64,000 nucleotides of DNA from Chryseobacterium sp. (GCF_019236175.1 NZ_JAFAJM010000005.1:62001-126000); one strand, 5' to 3'. Shown: positions 18,269 through 27,730, counted from the first letter of the stretch. Numbers and translations: made by a program. Notes: a model not told the origin generated them from the sequence alone.

Positions 18269-18298
18269 CAAATGTATAAACTTTTTAATAACTCACAA
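18269..18298 (-). promoter_or_regulatory. Promoter of the ilvE attenuator region
   Basis: Minus strand: TTG (18296-18298), a 19-nt spacer, then TACATTTG (18269-18276). This is a near-ideal Bacteroidota -33/-7 pair. Predicted start falls at about 18264-18265, the A of the leader 1 ATG. Confidence 0.75.
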
Positions 18299-18314
18299 GT
18301 TTTTTTAACACTTT

Positions 18315-19181
18315 TTATTTTTTTCGTAAAAACCGCACAAGGGTTTCCTTTGTTTCAGCCACATCGTGAACCCTTAAAATCCTGGCTCCCTGTTCCAGTA
18401 TTTTCCAATGAAGTTTTTGGGTTTCTTCATTGATATTCAAAGGTGATTTTCCCAGGGGTTTATAAATAAACGATTTTCTGGAAATACCGATTAGCAGAGG
18501 CAGTCTTCCCCATCCTAAATATTCTGTTTCGTGAATCATTTTCATTTGATCTTCCACTGTTTTTCCAAAGCCGAAACCGGGGTCAAGAATGATATCATTT
18601 ACTCCTTTTTCCAGAAGTTGATTTACCTTCTCAGAGAAGTATAGGTTCTCTTCCGTCGTGATATCTTCAAATCTGATTTTATTGTGCATGGTTTCATAGG
18701 AAGGATTGACGTGCATCAGGATATAAGGAAGTTTTGTTTCGGCAGCTGTATCAAACATTTTTTCATCATACTGACCTCCGGAAATATCGTTAATCAAATC
18801 AATTCCTTCATTAAATCCAAATTTCACGGTTTCAGCATAAAAAGTATCCAGAGAAATCAGTGCTTCGGGAAATTCTTTTTTAATACGGGAGATTGTGTTT
18901 CCAATTCTTTTAATTTCCTCTTCACTACTCAAAAATTCAGCATTGGGACGGGTAGATTGCGGTCCGATATCAATAATTTCGGCTCCATCGTTCAACAGTT
19001 TTTCAGCATGCTTTAACGCTAATTTTCCATCGTTGAATTGCCCGCCATCGGAAAAAGAATCGGGAGTAAGGTTGAGAATTCCCATAATTTTAGGGCTATC
19101 AAGTTGTACCAGTCTGCCATTGCAATTGATGGAATAAGTGGGAGCTTCGGAATGTCGTAAAATTGAAACGTTTGATGACAT
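18315..19181 (-). CDS. folP: Dihydropteroate synthase
   Basis: Joins p-aminobenzoate to dihydropterin pyrophosphate in folate synthesis; the sulfonamide target. 288 residues, a TIM barrel with the two signatures MGILNLTPDSFSDGG and GAEIIDIGPQSTRPNA. DPGFGFGKT is the pterin site and ISRKSF carries the catalytic Lys/Ser. Divergently transcribed from the DUF1599 gene with its own promoter candidate. Confidence 0.96.
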   Translation of the reverse strand: MSSNVSILRHSEAPTYSINCNGRLVQLDSPKIMGILNLTPDSFSDGGQFNDGKLALKHAEKLLNDGAEIIDIGPQSTRPNAEFLSSEEEIKRIGNTISRIKKEFPEALISLDTFYAETVKFGFNEGIDLINDISGGQYDEKMFDTAAETKLPYILMHVNPSYETMHNKIRFEDITTEENLYFSEKVNQLLEKGVNDIILDPGFGFGKTVEDQMKMIHETEYLGWGRLPLLIGISRKSFIYKPLGKSPLNINEETQKLHWKILEQGARILRVHDVAETKETLVRFLRKK

Positions 19182-19218
19182 GAGAATAATATGAGCTAAT
19201 AAATGGTTTTGTATCCTG

Positions 19219-19226
19219 CAAAATTA
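19219..19226 (-). promoter_or_regulatory. Candidate folP -7 element
   Basis: Minus strand TAATTTTG fits TAnnTTTG, 38 nt upstream of the folP start. Confidence 0.45.
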
Positions 19227-19396
19227 GGGACTTATGATCTAATTTTAACTGGATAGTCCGAAAAAATAAGAAAACAGAGATAAGAATGAAATGCAGAAGA
19301 TCTGTTTTGATATCTTTAAAACGTAAATCCTTTACCTGTCCCTATAGGGCTCTCAAACTCTCATATCAAAAATTCTGCTACCTAAAAGCTAATTCG

Positions 19397-19404
19397 TATA
19401 TTTG
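19397..19404 (+). promoter_or_regulatory. Candidate -7 element for the DUF1599 operon
   Basis: TATATTTG fits TAnnTTTG exactly and ends 18 nt before the DUF1599 start. Confidence 0.5.
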
Positions 19405-19421
19405 GAAGATTAAGAAAATTT

Positions 19422-19988
19422 ATGCTAAAAACATCAGTACAATTCGAGAAAATTATCAGTGAATGCCGTGATCTTTTCGGTAAAAAGCTACAGGATTATG
19501 GTGCGGCATGGAGGGTTTTGAGACCAAGCTCCATTACGGATCAGATTTATATCAAGGTGAATAGAATCCGTACGCTCCAGATGACCGATAAAAAAATGGT
19601 GGATGAAAGTGAAGAAGATGAATTTATTGCAATTGTCAATTATTCTATCATAGGACTTATCCAGCTTGAGAAAGGACTTTCCAATGATTTTAATGAAAAT
19701 AAAGAGGAAATCCTTGGTTTATATAACAAATATGCCAACGAAGCTCAGGCACTGATGGAAAGAAAGAATCACGATTATGGTGAGGCATGGAGAGATATGA
19801 GAATCTCTTCGATTACAGATCTCATCTACCAAAAAGTACTGAGAACCAAACAGATTGAAGATAATCAGGGGCAGACTATTGTTTCAGAAGGCCTGGACGC
19901 CAATTATTTCGATATGCTGAACTACGCCGTTTTTTGTCTGATTAAATTTTCAGAAAAAGAAAATCAATTCCAACCCAAAAATATTTAA
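19422..19988 (+). CDS. DUF1599 domain protein
   Basis: 188 residues made of two repeats of one unit: KKLQDYGAAWRVLRPSSITDQIYIKVNRI in the first half and KNHDYGEAWRDMRISSITDLIYQKVLRTK in the second. This is the DUF1599 arrangement conserved in Bacteroidota next to folP, a DoxX-like gene and tpiA, as here. Enzymatic role unknown. One base separates its stop from the DoxX-like gene, indicating an operon. Confidence 0.85.
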   Translation: MLKTSVQFEKIISECRDLFGKKLQDYGAAWRVLRPSSITDQIYIKVNRIRTLQMTDKKMVDESEEDEFIAIVNYSIIGLIQLEKGLSNDFNENKEEILGLYNKYANEAQALMERKNHDYGEAWRDMRISSITDLIYQKVLRTKQIEDNQGQTIVSEGLDANYFDMLNYAVFCLIKFSEKENQFQPKNI

Positions 19989-19989
19989 T

Positions 19990-21099
19990 ATGATCAAAGG
20001 TTTTTTACGCTTTATTATTGCTGTCATTTTTATCCTTTCCGGCTTTGTAAAAGCTGTGGATCTGGTAGGATTCTCTTTCAAGATGGAAGAATACTTCTCA
20101 CCCGCTGTTTTCAATATGCCGTTTTTTGAAAAATTTGCACTGCTGTTTTCAATTATCGTTGTTGTATTGGAACTTTTCCTTGGATTTATGCTGCTGCTGA
20201 AATTAAAGCTTAAAATGACCTTATCTGCATTAATTGCACTTTGTATATTTTTCGGATTCCTTACATTTTATTCTGCTTATTTCAACGTTGTGACTGATTG
20301 CGGCTGTTTTGGAGATGCCATCAAATTTACCCCATGGCAGAGCTTCTTTAAAGATGTTGCGCTTTTAATAGGGCTTATCATTCTGTTTTTGCTGTATAAA
20401 AAAGACTTTAAGAAAAGAGATGAGTACGGAAACAGCAGAAAAGAATCTTCCGGGAAATTTAAATATTACCTATTAGGAATTTTTTCTTTGGTGATGATTT
20501 ACATTATGGCACAGGGAATCATGCATGAACCCATCATTGATTTCCGTGATTATAAAATCGGTACGGATATCCGAGGGGAAAAAGAGAAAATAAATAAAAA
20601 CCCTTCCGAATATAAAACTTTTTATTCTCTTAAAAATCAAAAAACCGGAGAGGTGCTAAAAGTAAATCAGGATGACTATATTAAAGAAACCAAATACTGG
20701 TCAGAAGGTTCTCCGTGGAAAATTGAAGAAGGGAAAAATGAATCTGTCCTTGTAAAAGAAGGGTATAAATCGGAAATCGTTAAATTCAAAATCGAAGACC
20801 CTTCAGGTATCGAACTTACCGATGAAATTATTAAGGCTCCAAAAGCTATTTTAGTATTTTCCTATCATCCGAAGGAAGTCTCTGCAGACCTTCTCCAAAA
20901 GGTAGAAGCTAAAGTAAATGCTCAGAAAGGGGCTCTTATTTATGGGGTTTCCACAGATCCGAATACTTTTAAAACCATTAAAAATGCAATGATGGACGGA
21001 ACTGCCATAAAAACGATTGCCCGAAGCAACCCTTTTGTATTAATCCTTCAAAACGGAAAGATTACGGACAAACAACCTGCAAAGGACTACATTCAATAA
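19990..21099 (+). CDS. DoxX/MauE-like membrane protein with thioredoxin-like tail (BT_3928 family)
   Basis: 369 residues. Four to five membrane helices occupy residues 1-135 and about 155-175, with a conserved DCGCFGD motif after the third helix, the redox pair of DoxX/MauE proteins. The C-terminal 200 residues are extracytoplasmic and look thioredoxin-like but lack a CxxC. MauE relatives help make disulfides or mature redox proteins; the exact role here is unknown. Same operon as DUF1599. Confidence 0.8.
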   Translation: MIKGFLRFIIAVIFILSGFVKAVDLVGFSFKMEEYFSPAVFNMPFFEKFALLFSIIVVVLELFLGFMLLLKLKLKMTLSALIALCIFFGFLTFYSAYFNVVTDCGCFGDAIKFTPWQSFFKDVALLIGLIILFLLYKKDFKKRDEYGNSRKESSGKFKYYLLGIFSLVMIYIMAQGIMHEPIIDFRDYKIGTDIRGEKEKINKNPSEYKTFYSLKNQKTGEVLKVNQDDYIKETKYWSEGSPWKIEEGKNESVLVKEGYKSEIVKFKIEDPSGIELTDEIIKAPKAILVFSYHPKEVSADLLQKVEAKVNAQKGALIYGVSTDPNTFKTIKNAMMDGTAIKTIARSNPFVLILQNGKITDKQPAKDYIQ

Positions 21100-21199
21100 A
21101 TAAAAGATTACGAAAAGGAAATATTGATAGACCTCTGAAATAACAGCAAGACCACTATCAACTATTAAATTTAAACACTATACTTAAACATACAACAAC

Positions 21200-21550
21200 A
21201 TGCAAAAATCAAATAAATCAATCGCCGGCTATCACCTGTTAATGATCCTGTCTTCTGTGGACGGAGAATTTGCTCCTGAAGAAGGAATGCTTGTACAACA
21301 ATATTTAGCTGATGAATTTCCTTTCAGAATGAATCTGGACAATGAGCTTGAAACGCTTGCTCTTTTACAACCTGAAGAATGGAAAGATCACTTTGAATTT
21401 CATGCCAGATGTTTTCATGATGATTCTACGGAAGATGAGCGTGTGAAATTTGCTCAGTTTGCAAAATCACTGATCAAGGCAGATCATAAAGTAACAGAGG
21501 AAGAACATACTTTCTATATTCTTCTGAAAAACTTGTGGGGAATAGCATAA
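21200..21550 (+). CDS. TerB-like helical protein
   Basis: 116 residues with the TerB pattern: LMILSSVDGEFAPEEG at the N-terminus and SLIKADHKVTEEEHTF near the end, two acidic turns that bind metal in TerB. No signal peptide. It starts 100 nt after the DoxX-like gene and ends 18 nt before the prolyl oligopeptidase gene. No other ter genes are adjacent, so a tellurite role should not be assumed. Confidence 0.7.
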   Translation: MQKSNKSIAGYHLLMILSSVDGEFAPEEGMLVQQYLADEFPFRMNLDNELETLALLQPEEWKDHFEFHARCFHDDSTEDERVKFAQFAKSLIKADHKVTEEEHTFYILLKNLWGIA

Positions 21551-21568
21551 GCAAAAATCAAAAATACC

Positions 21569-23695
21569 ATGAAAAAAATTTATTTAGGATTATTAGTAAT
21601 GAGTGCATCTACATTTCAGTCTCAGACATTTCCAAGTATGAAAGCTCCTGTTGCAGAAAAAAAAGAACATATCAGAAATATTCATGGTGATAAGGTCAAT
21701 GATCCTTATTACTGGATGATCGATTATTTTAAAAAAGGAAAAGACTCTACTCAGGTCGTTGATTATTTAAAAGCCGAAAATACCTATTGGGAAGGCATGA
21801 TGAAAGATACGGAACCTTTCAGAGAAAAGCTTTTTCAGGAAATGAAAGCCCGTATCAAAGAAAAGGATGAGTCTGTACCCGTTTTCAGAAACGGATATTA
21901 TTACTACAGTCGTACGGAAGCCGGAAAACAATATTTTAAATACTGCAGAAAAAAAAGCAGCCTTACAGCTCCTGAAGAAATTCTTCTGGATGTAGATCAG
22001 CTTGCAGAAGGACATCCATATTATTCTGCCACTGGTTTTAGTATCAGTCCTGATAATACCAAAATGATTTATGGTGTAGATGATGTTTCGAGAAGACAAT
22101 ATAAATTATTTCTGAAAGACCTGTCAACAGGAAAGATAACGGATCTGGGAATTAAAAATACAACAGGATTAGCAACCTGGGCTAACGATAATACAACAAT
22201 CTTTTATACTTCGAAAAATCCGGAAACCCTTTTAACCGAAAAAATTTTCAGACATACACTGGGAACAGATGCTTCCCGGGATGCTGCAGTCTATGAAGAA
22301 AAGGACACATCCAATTATATCAGGGTGGGAAAGACTAAAAATAATAAATTTATTCTGATCGAATCCCAGTCGACTACTTCTTCTGAAACCAGATATCTGG
22401 ACGCTGATAAACCTAACGGAACATTCACTGTTTTTCAGCCAAGGATCAAAGATGTTTTATATGATGTAACAGCTTTGGAAGATAAGTTTCTGATTACAAC
22501 CAATAAAGATGCCTTAAATTTTAAAGTGGTAGAAACACCTCTTACTAAAACAGGTATCGAAAACTGGAAAGACTTTATTCCTCATAGAAAAGATGTATTG
22601 ATGGAGGGCTTTTCTGAGTTTAAAAATTATCTTGTTTTCAGCGAAAGACAAAACGGGCTTTCCCAATTGGTTATTTACGACAGAAAAACAGGTAAAAAAG
22701 AGTTTTTAAAATTCGATGAACCCACTTATACTGTTTACGCATCAGGAAACCCGGAATACAATACCGATAATTTCCGTTTTGGATATACTTCAATGATTAC
22801 TCCAAGTTCTCAGTATGAACAGGATTTGAAAACCGGAAAAAGAACTCTGCTGAAACAACAGGAAGTTCTGGGAGGCTATAATAAAGAAAATTATACGACT
22901 GAAAGACTTTTTGCCACAGCGAAAGACGGCACTCAGATTCCAATTTCCATTGTCTATAAAAAAGGGTTCAAGAAAGATGGAAAGAGCCCGCTGCTGCTTT
23001 ATGCTTATGGTTCTTACGGAAGTTCAACGGATGCTACGTTTAACAGCAGCAGACTAAGTCTTTTAGACAGAGGATTTGCCTATGCGATTACTCATATCCG
23101 CGGGGGCCAGGAAATGGGCAGACAATGGTATGAAGATGGTAAAATGATGAAAAAGAAAAATACTTTTACCGATTTCATTGATTCCGGAGAATATTTAGTG
23201 AAGGAAAAATATACTTCTCCAAAACACCTGTATGCTCAGGGCGGAAGTGCCGGAGGGTTGTTAATGGGAGCCGTAATCAACCTGAGTCCTGACCTCTGGA
23301 ACGGAGTCATTTCTCAGGTACCTTTTGTAGATGTGGTGAATACGATGCTTGATGCCAGTATACCTTTAACCACTAATGAATACGACGAATGGGGAAATCC
23401 TAATAATAAAGAGGCTTATTTCTACATGAAATCCTATTCTCCGTATGAAAATATAGAAAAGAAAAAATACCCTAATTTATTGGTAACAACGGGTCTTCAT
23501 GATTCGCAGGTACAATATTTTGAGCCTGCTAAATGGGTTGCCAAGCTCAGGGATATGAAAACAGACAACAATGTATTGTTGCTAAAAACAGATATGAATT
23601 ATGGCCATGGCGGTGCTTCCGGAAGATTTGACTATCTGAAGGATCTTGCTCTGGTGTATGCATTCATGTTTAAACTGGAAGGAATTAATAAATAA
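21569..23695 (+). CDS. Prolyl oligopeptidase family (S9A) serine peptidase
   Basis: 708 residues with a signal peptide ending FQSQT. An N-terminal seven-bladed propeller (residues about 80-430) gates an alpha/beta-hydrolase domain. Catalytic Ser is in QGGSAGGLLMG, Asp in GLHDSQVQ, and His in YGHGGASG. The start NIHGDKVNDPYYWM is typical of S9A enzymes (prolyl oligopeptidase/oligopeptidase B). Likely periplasmic, cleaving short peptides. Confidence 0.93.
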   Translation: MKKIYLGLLVMSASTFQSQTFPSMKAPVAEKKEHIRNIHGDKVNDPYYWMIDYFKKGKDSTQVVDYLKAENTYWEGMMKDTEPFREKLFQEMKARIKEKDESVPVFRNGYYYYSRTEAGKQYFKYCRKKSSLTAPEEILLDVDQLAEGHPYYSATGFSISPDNTKMIYGVDDVSRRQYKLFLKDLSTGKITDLGIKNTTGLATWANDNTTIFYTSKNPETLLTEKIFRHTLGTDASRDAAVYEEKDTSNYIRVGKTKNNKFILIESQSTTSSETRYLDADKPNGTFTVFQPRIKDVLYDVTALEDKFLITTNKDALNFKVVETPLTKTGIENWKDFIPHRKDVLMEGFSEFKNYLVFSERQNGLSQLVIYDRKTGKKEFLKFDEPTYTVYASGNPEYNTDNFRFGYTSMITPSSQYEQDLKTGKRTLLKQQEVLGGYNKENYTTERLFATAKDGTQIPISIVYKKGFKKDGKSPLLLYAYGSYGSSTDATFNSSRLSLLDRGFAYAITHIRGGQEMGRQWYEDGKMMKKKNTFTDFIDSGEYLVKEKYTSPKHLYAQGGSAGGLLMGAVINLSPDLWNGVISQVPFVDVVNTMLDASIPLTTNEYDEWGNPNNKEAYFYMKSYSPYENIEKKKYPNLLVTTGLHDSQVQYFEPAKWVAKLRDMKTDNNVLLLKTDMNYGHGGASGRFDYLKDLALVYAFMFKLEGINK

Positions 23696-23750
23696 CGAAG
23701 CCTGTGAGCTTAATGAAAAAATAAAAGTAAATAAATCAATATTAAATCTT

Positions 23751-24509
23751 ATGAGAAGAAAAATAGTTGCAGGAAACTGGAAAATGAACAAAAATGTAAT
23801 TGATGCACAACAATTAATGATTCAGTTACTAAGCTATAAAAATAATAATGCTACCAACTGTGAGGTTTGGATTGCACCACCGGCTCTATATCTGATGATG
23901 GCCAAAGACATTTTTGAAAAAGATGAGATCGGGGTATTTTCTCAGGATATGAGTGAATATGAGAGCGGCGCCTATACCGGTGAAATTTCTGCAGATATGC
24001 TGGAATCTATAGACGTAAACGGTTCATTAATTGGCCACTCTGAAAGAAGACAATACCATGGTGAGACGGATTCTCACTGTAACAGAAAAGTTAAATTAGC
24101 TCTTGACAAAGGCCTTATCCCTGTATATTGTAACGGAGAAACGCTTGAGCAGAGAAAAGCAGGACAACATTTTGAAGTTGTAAAAAACCAGACTGAAGTT
24201 GCTTTATTTACACTTTCTGCAGAAGAAATCAAGAAAGTAGTTATTGCTTATGAGCCGGTTTGGGCTATCGGAACCGGAGAGACGGCTAGCCCGGAGCAGG
24301 CACAGGAAATTCATGCTCATATCAGAGGAATTATTGCTGCAAAATACGGACAGGAAGTTGCTGATGAGGTTTCTATCCTGTACGGAGGTTCTGTAAAACC
24401 GGATAATGCAAAGGAAATTTTCTCACAACCTGATATTGACGGAGGTCTTATCGGTGGAGCTGCTTTGAAACTGGAGGACTTCTCTAAGATTATTGAAGCT
24501 TTCAATTAA
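23751..24509 (+). CDS. tpiA: Triosephosphate isomerase
   Basis: Interconverts dihydroxyacetone phosphate and glyceraldehyde 3-phosphate. 252 residues from the ATG at 23751, which begins MRRKIVAGNWKMN; the frame is open further upstream but overlaps the peptidase gene. Catalytic Lys in NWKMN, His in GHSERR, Glu in AYEPVWAIGTG, and phosphate loop GGSVKPDNA. All active-site residues present. Confidence 0.97.
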   Translation: MRRKIVAGNWKMNKNVIDAQQLMIQLLSYKNNNATNCEVWIAPPALYLMMAKDIFEKDEIGVFSQDMSEYESGAYTGEISADMLESIDVNGSLIGHSERRQYHGETDSHCNRKVKLALDKGLIPVYCNGETLEQRKAGQHFEVVKNQTEVALFTLSAEEIKKVVIAYEPVWAIGTGETASPEQAQEIHAHIRGIIAAKYGQEVADEVSILYGGSVKPDNAKEIFSQPDIDGGLIGGAALKLEDFSKIIEAFN

Positions 24510-24540
24510 TATTAAATCTGGCTAAGGCCAATGAAAAACA

Positions 24541-24570
24541 AAAACGGCGGATCAAAGATTCCGCCGTTTT
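24541..24570. terminator. Bidirectional terminator
   Basis: AAAACGGCGGA (24541-24551) and TCCGCCGTTTT (24560-24570), perfect 11-bp stem. It has A/T tracts on both sides and lies between convergent tpiA and the phytase-like gene. Confidence 0.92.
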
Positions 24571-24588
24571 CTGTTAAAAAAAATCTAA

Positions 24589-25851
24589 TTATTGAATATC
24601 GACTACGTACATAGTTCCTTTGTCTACCTTCCCTGTTTTAGGAAGAATTTTAGCTTTAGGATTTCCGTTTCCATCATCTACCACTCCAAAGTCATCATCA
24701 TTGAAAACAGCAAGTTTATTATTTCCCAAATAAACAATCCCTTCGAATTTATCATGTTCATAGCCTAGCTTTGCTACAAGATCTACTGCCAGCTTTTTAG
24801 AAACCGGTTTTATTCCGGCATTGGCAATCTCATCCCAGGTATTTTGTTCCAAAGCTTTATTATTAACTTTCATTCCGTCTACTGCATTAAGATCCGTTCC
24901 GTTCACGTCCGTAGCGCCGGTTATATTAATTCTGTATACTTTTTTAATTCCTCCCTGTGATCCGAAGTTTCCGTCTCTTTCAATTACTAAAAATTCAGTG
25001 CTGCTTATCGCTGTAATATCACAAACTGAGTCGGAAGCACCTCCGTCCTGCTTATATAAAAACTGTTTGGTTTGTCCGGTCTGAATATCGAATGTTACAA
25101 TTCTTGTGAGCGTCGTATTCGTGGCCAATGCTTTAGAAGGGACATACATCATAGACTGTATGGTACCTACCAGTGTTCTTCCGTCCGGTGTTATACAAAG
25201 TCCCTCCATTCCTCTGTTGGCTCTTCTTTTAGCGAAAACGGCAGGTAATTTTCTTCCTCCTGTATTGACTCCGATCGGACTGATTCTTTCCAATTCTACT
25301 CCTTCAGCACTGTAATGCACAATATGCGGACCATATTCATCAGATACCCAGAAAGTACCGTCTGAAGCAGCCACAATACTTTCACTGTCCAGTCCATAAT
25401 TATCCGTACCCAGTGTATTTCCTGAGGCATCATAGGCTGTTTCACCCGTACTTCCCATTCCTGCAGGGTTTGGAAGCCCTGTAATAGGTTGCCCAGACGG
25501 ATTTTTAAGCTTAATATATTTAATCACCTCAATCTTACCTTCTGCATTGATCTTAAAATGCATAATAGTTGGGGTAAAATTGGGAGCAAGGAATTTTTTT
25601 CCGTTCAGATAATCTGTATTGGCACCGCGATCTGTTATCACATAAAACTCACCCTTATTGGTGGGATGTGCAGCTGCTCCTGAGCCAAATCCACCATTAA
25701 TCACATCTACTCCATTGACGGTTGCCAGTTTTGAAAAAGGAAATTCCTGAGGGAGTTTAGAATAATTAACGTCCTGATTATTGGTGTTCTCATCATCTTT
25801 ACATGATACCAGTGCCGTTAATACTAAAACAGATAATAGCAGTTTTTTCAT
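24589..25851 (-). CDS. Esterase-like activity of phytase family lipoprotein
   Basis: 420 residues. Lipoprotein signal with Cys17 (LVSCKDDEN; acidic +2/+3 residues suggest surface export). The body matches the Phytase-like (PF13449) family: an ITDRGANTDYLNGKKF segment, LDSESIVAASDGTFWVSDEYGPHIVHY, and GMEGLCITPDGRTLVG, giving a predicted propeller. Substrate unknown. Single gene with its own terminator shared with tpiA. Confidence 0.82.
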   Translation of the reverse strand: MKKLLLSVLVLTALVSCKDDENTNNQDVNYSKLPQEFPFSKLATVNGVDVINGGFGSGAAAHPTNKGEFYVITDRGANTDYLNGKKFLAPNFTPTIMHFKINAEGKIEVIKYIKLKNPSGQPITGLPNPAGMGSTGETAYDASGNTLGTDNYGLDSESIVAASDGTFWVSDEYGPHIVHYSAEGVELERISPIGVNTGGRKLPAVFAKRRANRGMEGLCITPDGRTLVGTIQSMMYVPSKALATNTTLTRIVTFDIQTGQTKQFLYKQDGGASDSVCDITAISSTEFLVIERDGNFGSQGGIKKVYRINITGATDVNGTDLNAVDGMKVNNKALEQNTWDEIANAGIKPVSKKLAVDLVAKLGYEHDKFEGIVYLGNNKLAVFNDDDFGVVDDGNGNPKAKILPKTGKVDKGTMYVVDIQ

Positions 25852-26096
25852 ATTCTCTTTTATGGCTGCGAAAATATAAATTGATTGTAAACTGATCTTG
25901 AATGAAATGATAATTATATTTTAACAATGATTTCATTCATATTAACTTAATTTAAACAAAAACATTTAATATTTAACGAAACAAATAAAATTTATTCACT
26001 CATTCTTTATTAATTTAAAAACAACTCATATCCCTTTCAACAAAAACCATTCAAACAATATCATATTTCAGCCGGTAGTCCTTCGGATTTATATGA

Positions 26097-26104
26097 TATA
26101 TTTG
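26097..26104 (+). promoter_or_regulatory. Promoter -7 element of first B12 unit
   Basis: TATATTTG fits TAnnTTTG. The surrounding sequence GATATATTTGCAGCGTTTTA is identical at the second riboswitch, which supports it as the functional promoter. Confidence 0.7.
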
Positions 26105-26107
26105 CAG

Positions 26108-26273
26108 CGTTTTAAGGCTGAACTTTGTTCATTAATAGGGAATCAAGTGAGAATAATATTCAATTCTTGAGCTGTACCCGCAACTGTAAGCTGTTTCACT
26201 TATAACTACAAGGTACCACTGGAATCATCATCCGGGAAGGTCTGTTATAAGATGCAAGCCAGGAGACCTGCCT
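26108..26273 (+). promoter_or_regulatory. Cobalamin riboswitch 1
   Basis: Contains the class-defining blocks in order: TAGGGAATCAAGTGAGAAT, GCTGTACCCGCAACTGTAA, CCACTGG, CCGGGAAGG and the B12 box AAGCCAGGAGACCTGCC (26256-26272). Adenosyl- or methylcobalamin binding should shut down the downstream secreted-protein gene. No terminator follows the aptamer, so control is probably at translation. Confidence 0.96.
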
Positions 26274-26330
26274 TATATTTTTTATGCATCTGAAAGAAGA
26301 AAAGATTATATGCTTTCCCTCCTTTCTGCT

Positions 26331-26370
26331 GCAGCCAAGTTTCGGGAATAAAACTTTAATTTAATTATAC
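26331..26370 (+). promoter_or_regulatory. Conserved 5' UTR element downstream of riboswitch 1
   Basis: The last 40 nt before the ATG include CTGCAGCCAAGTTTCGGGAA and then AAACTTTAATTTAATTATA. Almost the same block precedes the ATG after riboswitch 2 (27983-28022). AAGTTT and AAACTT can pair around CGGGAAT. It is a good candidate for the expression platform. Confidence 0.55.
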
Positions 26371-27480
26371 ATGAGAAAAATTTATCTTTTTTTCTTACTG
26401 CTAACTTTGCAGTCTTTATCAGCTCAGTTTACAGAAAACGACATTCAGTTTTGGGTAGGAACCGGTTCCAAAAAAGCCTATTTTATTGCTGATTTTAATG
26501 ACAACAACACTCCAAATTCTTATGCCTGGGGATATCGTTTTGATTCGGATGCTCTGAATATGGAAGATATGATCAATGCCATTGTAGCCGCAGAACCTAA
26601 AATGGAAGTTGATATTCCGACAGGTTTTCTCTCCATCTTAAAATATAATCATCACACTTCCGATATTGATGATTACTGGATTACCTGGTCCGGATCCGGC
26701 CCCGGCAATATGACCTGGAATAATGGTGTGGGTTATACTGATCTTGTGGATGGAAAATGGTACGGCGTTACTTATGGTGTTGATGATTCCGGTACACCTC
26801 CTTCTTCTCCTGTACCGGCCTACAGTTCCCAATGGTATACATTTTCCCAGATTACTCACTGGATCGGAACAGGGAGTAACAAAAGTCTGGTGGTCGTAGA
26901 TTTCGGGACAGACCAGCCAAACGGAAATGCTGATTCTTTTGTATTCGGAATCCGGTACAACGGAACGATAACAGCAGAACAGGCTCTGCAACTCATCAAA
27001 AGTCAGGTTTCCTATTTTAATTTCACTTCGGCAGGTAACCATATTTCCGCTTTATCTTTAAATAATTTTACCGGAAATACTTCCGGAAACAGCAACTGGA
27101 AATTATACAAAGGAAAGGATCTTTCAAGCTGGCAAGCTAAAGCTGATCTTTCACAGATTCAGCTAAGTAACAACGAATGGTTAGGAGTAAGCTTCGGACA
27201 AAGGAGGCCGTTTATTCCAACAGAAGCTACCCATGCCACATTGGGAGTTTCTTCGGTACATAAAAAAACAATCGGTATTTATCCTAATCCGGCAAGTCAT
27301 TTTATTACCATTGAAACGGCTGAGAAAATCAAAGAAGTAAATATTTTCACTCCTTCAGGTCAGAAAGTACTGACTTCCCAGGCAGGTGTGATTGATATTC
27401 GGTCTTTAAACCACGGAGTGTATTTTCTGGAGATTAAAACCGGAGACAGATCTACGGTACATAAAATAGAAAAGAAATAG
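26371..27480 (+). CDS. B12-regulated secreted protein with T9SS sorting domain
   Basis: 369 residues: signal peptide (LQSLSAQ), then two copies of a roughly 130-residue unit. Unit 1 begins IQFWVGTGSKKAYFIADF and unit 2 begins ITHWIGTGSNKSLVVVDF; each ends with a WYGVTYG/WLGVSFGQ motif. A T9SS type-A C-terminal sorting domain follows (YPNPASHFITIE...GVYFLEIKTGD). So it is exported by type IX secretion and anchored or released at the surface. The riboswitch upstream implies a role in corrinoid capture, comparable in logic to BtuG/BtuH of Bacteroides, but direct B12 binding is inference. Confidence 0.82.
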   Translation: MRKIYLFFLLLTLQSLSAQFTENDIQFWVGTGSKKAYFIADFNDNNTPNSYAWGYRFDSDALNMEDMINAIVAAEPKMEVDIPTGFLSILKYNHHTSDIDDYWITWSGSGPGNMTWNNGVGYTDLVDGKWYGVTYGVDDSGTPPSSPVPAYSSQWYTFSQITHWIGTGSNKSLVVVDFGTDQPNGNADSFVFGIRYNGTITAEQALQLIKSQVSYFNFTSAGNHISALSLNNFTGNTSGNSNWKLYKGKDLSSWQAKADLSQIQLSNNEWLGVSFGQRRPFIPTEATHATLGVSSVHKKTIGIYPNPASHFITIETAEKIKEVNIFTPSGQKVLTSQAGVIDIRSLNHGVYFLEIKTGDRSTVHKIEKK

Positions 27481-27520
27481 AAAAGATTATTGATTGTAAT
27501 TCATCTATTCGTTAGAAGTA

Positions 27521-27557
27521 AAAGAGACTGTATTCATTTTGGGTTAGGTCTCTTTTT
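27521..27557 (+). terminator. Terminator between the two B12 units
   Basis: AAAGAGAC (27521-27528) pairs with GTCTCTTT (27548-27555) across a 19-nt loop, then T's. Weaker than others because of the loop size. Confidence 0.65.
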
Positions 27558-27730
27558 CATTATACTATTACATTTTAGCAATAAAAAAAACGATTTAAAT
27601 AATAAAAAATCATCAAAAACAGCCATAATCAGCAATTATGATAAAATTAAATTCTAAAAAAAGCTTTCACTCCTGTAAAATTCTAAAAATCAAGTATTAT
27701 TCATAAAATTTCACTTACAAATTTATATGA

